DNA of 64,000 nucleotides from Paucihalobacter sp036825875 (lineage in GTDB: Bacteria; Bacteroidota; Bacteroidia; Flavobacteriales; Flavobacteriaceae), in the NCBI RefSeq assembly GCF_036825875.1, contig NZ_DAISXK010000004.1, positions 1 to 64,000 of the forward strand, read 5' to 3'. The notes below the pieces were generated by a model. That model was not told where the DNA came from and searched no databases. It was given only the letters and a program-made list of their open reading frames with translations. Positions 62,110-64,000 of the stretch are shown here, one piece after another. Made by a program: the position numbers and the translations under genes. The number at the start of each line of letters is the position of its first letter. Position 1 is the stretch's first letter.

Positions 62110-64000
62110 TTAAAAAAAGAAGCCAAAACTACCAGTTACACCAAACCTTCTCGCGCCAGGTGTATCTAAATAATTACCTCTAAAATTAAAATCGAGGCGC
62201 AACACTTTAAAAATATTAGCTACGCCAATGCTGTACTCGTAATAAATTTTATCGTTAGGTGCAATAAGCGGAAACTCCACTAGATTCCCTGTGGTGCTGA
62301 TATTAATATTGTCTTGAGATAAATCGCCCCAAACACCGCGCGCACCAACAATAGCTCTTAAGTTGTATTTTTTAAGAAATGGTATTCTCGAAAATAAACG
62401 TCCGTTAAAATTATGTTCTACGTGCATAGAGGTATAAGTGTCAGTTACAAATTCATAAAAATCTAACTGTGTAAAAGTGTTGTAAATAGAAAAATACGTT
62501 TGATTACCCGGTACAACGCTGAGTAAGCCGAGTGGCACATCGCCAAAGGTTTTACCAGCTTCTATTGAAGTGACCAATCTACCCAATCCACCAACTTGAA
62601 TTGGCTGTATATAGGACATTTGCAACTTTGTATATTCAAAATCGCTATTTAAAATTGACGGACTCCCCAAACTTACCTGCGCTAAAATTCTGGCGAAATA
62701 ATCATTGGCAATACGGCGTTCAACACCATAACCCGTCATTTTTCTTCCAGGGAAATAATTAACTGAAAACCTGGATTCAAACTGGTTGATTTGAGACGAA
62801 ACGCCTGTTGGTGAAGATTCATCCACATAATCTAAACTAAAAGTTTCAGAAGCTGATTTGAGCGTTCTATAGGTTCCTTGAATTGCGAATACTAAATTTT
62901 TTGCTGGTTCAATTTCAAAACCAAGGGTAGACAAATTAATGTTGGTAAGTTTATCATTGGCTCCTGTACCTATTACTGCTGAAGAAGCTAAACTTCGACC
63001 TAAAACATCGGTTGAGCTGGTTAAGCTTGCGCCTATTTGCTCTACGTCGCGTCGGTTACCACCAAAAATAATCAGTCGGCTTTTTTTATCAAGTAACGCT
63101 TTTGCCGAAATACCATATTTAAACTTATTATCTCTGAATCCGTAAGCTGTAAAACCCTCAATTCGCCACAAATCGTTTTGACCGAAATAGGTTCTACCTC
63201 CTGCCCTTAGTCTTACGCCTTCCACTTCATTGAAACCAAAGGTTGAAAAAATAGGGCCATAATCCATATTAATAGAAGGAAACTCAATATAACCAGAGGC
63301 CAGAATACTACCAACGTTATACAAGGTTTTAAACTTTTGAACCGTTTTTAAAGTGTCCAACATTTTATAGACCCCTTGTTCGTCTTTGTTCAGATCTTCT
63401 AATCGGTTTTGTTTCCAAAAATCATCGTCGCGATTGTAAACTTCAGCATCATAATCAAAAACTTTTACATCGTAAAACTTAGGATCTTTAGGTTTATTAA
63501 AGACATAATTATCGTACAATGTGGTTCTTTTGCCATAAACACCTCGGGAAGATTCTTTCTTGCTTAAAGTAAAATCTGAAAGGAAATAATCTCGTTTTAC
63601 CAAAAACACCGAGTCGTTTAGAACTTCAAATTCCTGTTCGATATAGATTTCCTTTACCCAATTTATGTTGGCACTTTTGGATGCTTGCAATTTTATTTCT
63701 TTAATTGCAAAGGTTGTATCGTTCACCCAGAAGTCACCCTTAAAAGTTAATTCGTTTTTGCGTCGTGGGTAGTAGATGATATTATAACACCATTTATTAT
63801 CAATAAAAGCACTATCAGACAATACGTAATTATAATTATCGATGCCTGTTTTCGATAGAGGACTCACAAAACTTTTATCGAAAAATTTTAGGTAATTCTC
63901 ATACACATCGTAATCGGAATACAAATCATCTATAAAATCTATAATAATTTGGTTGTTGCTAAATCCCGAATTTTTATTTCCTATGAGTTCTTCTCTTTCC
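62110..64000 (-). CDS. DUF5686-type outer-membrane protein, N-terminus beyond the right edge
   Basis: The frame is open to the window edge; the first in-frame TTG at 63924 is not a credible start, since codons upstream (ELIGNKNSGF, QIIIDFIDDLYSDYD) continue the same protein. The visible 629 codons include a periplasmic region (about the first 180) with FKGDFWVNDTTFAIKEIKLQASKSANINWV, followed by a barrel ending in GVTGSFGFFF. This matches the DUF5686 family of Bacteroidota outer-membrane proteins, usually about 830 residues with an N-terminal carboxypeptidase-like domain. Function is unknown. It ends 35 bp before ppa. Confidence 0.8.
   Translation of the reverse strand, partial: EREELIGNKNSGFSNNQIIIDFIDDLYSDYDVYENYLKFFDKSFVSPLSKTGIDNYNYVLSDSAFIDNKWCYNIIYYPRRKNELTFKGDFWVNDTTFAIKEIKLQASKSANINWVKEIYIEQEFEVLNDSVFLVKRDYFLSDFTLSKKESSRGVYGKRTTLYDNYVFNKPKDPKFYDVKVFDYDAEVYNRDDDFWKQNRLEDLNKDEQGVYKMLDTLKTVQKFKTLYNVGSILASGYIEFPSINMDYGPIFSTFGFNEVEGVRLRAGGRTYFGQNDLWRIEGFTAYGFRDNKFKYGISAKALLDKKSRLIIFGGNRRDVEQIGASLTSSTDVLGRSLASSAVIGTGANDKLTNINLSTLGFEIEPAKNLVFAIQGTYRTLKSASETFSLDYVDESSPTGVSSQINQFESRFSVNYFPGRKMTGYGVERRIANDYFARILAQVSLGSPSILNSDFEYTKLQMSYIQPIQVGGLGRLVTSIEAGKTFGDVPLGLLSVVPGNQTYFSIYNTFTQLDFYEFVTDTYTSMHVEHNFNGRLFSRIPFLKKYNLRAIVGARGVWGDLSQDNINISTTGNLVEFPLIAPNDKIYYEYSIGVANIFKVLRLDFNFRGNYLDTPGARRFGVTGSFGFFF

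Noticed and set aside
1..64000. CRISPR arrays, tRNA, rRNA, phage or insertion-sequence genes
   Set aside because: No regularly spaced repeats, cloverleaf or rRNA motifs, and no transposase or integrase frames were seen.

Overview
The window is chromosomal DNA of a Bacteroidota bacterium, most likely a marine-type member of the Flavobacteriaceae. The evidence is the low G+C content, a gldA-type gliding ABC ATPase, GLPGLI-family and DUF5686-type envelope proteins, a methionine synthase split into two genes, the acyl-ornithine version of the arginine pathway, class II ketol-acid reductoisomerase, and promoter boxes of the Bacteroidota form TAnnTTTG. There are no phage genes, transposases, rRNA or tRNA genes, or CRISPR arrays.

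Layout. 1-0.5 kb: the start of pheA (prephenate dehydratase, running off the left edge), preceded by a complete ribosome-mediated attenuator. 0.6-3.3 kb: gldA and two envelope genes. 3.3-12.1 kb: a methionine operon on the minus strand (metY, metX, metZ, metH N-part, metH C-part, a possible 30-residue membrane peptide, metF) behind a SAM-I riboswitch. 12.1-13.7 kb: an unknown helical-repeat protein. 13.9-18.4 kb: leuA-leuC-leuD-leuB on the plus strand. 18.8-27.9 kb: a nine-gene arginine/proline operon on the minus strand. 28.2-29.8 kb: NADP-dependent GAPDH (gapN). 29.9-36.7 kb: ilvD-ilvB-ilvN-ilvC-ilvA on the minus strand. 36.9-42.9 kb: gltB-gltD. 43.3-45.9 kb: a porin-like protein, PII and amtB on the plus strand. 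46.1-47.4 kb: metK with a SAM-II/SAM-V-like leader. 47.4-54.8 kb: an envelope operon (small secreted protein, two GLPGLI proteins, a TonB-receptor-like barrel) divergent from a histidine kinase/response regulator pair. 54.8-58.9 kb: a secreted protein, a deoxynucleoside kinase and an S9 peptidase. 59.0-62.1 kb: a membrane pyrophosphatase and a soluble one. 62.1-64.0 kb: most of a DUF5686-type outer-membrane protein running off the right edge.

How it fits together. More than half of the window is amino-acid anabolism arranged as contiguous operons. Glutamate from GltBD feeds the arginine, proline and branched-chain pathways, and AmtB/PII supply and sense ammonium next door. The methionine operon and metK form one SAM-controlled loop with two structurally different SAM-sensing leaders. 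The arginine operon encodes the acyl-blocked route, with an ArgF'-type transcarbamylase whose substrate-selecting residue is Ser.

The signals least explained by known genes are regulatory: the Phe/Tyr attenuator before pheA; a family of three covarying hairpins, each just upstream of a biosynthetic gene inside an operon (leuB, argH, proC); three GTTAAC repeats at exact 10-bp spacing between the two-component system and the GLPGLI operon; and an inverted/direct repeat operator between gltB and the PII/amtB locus.
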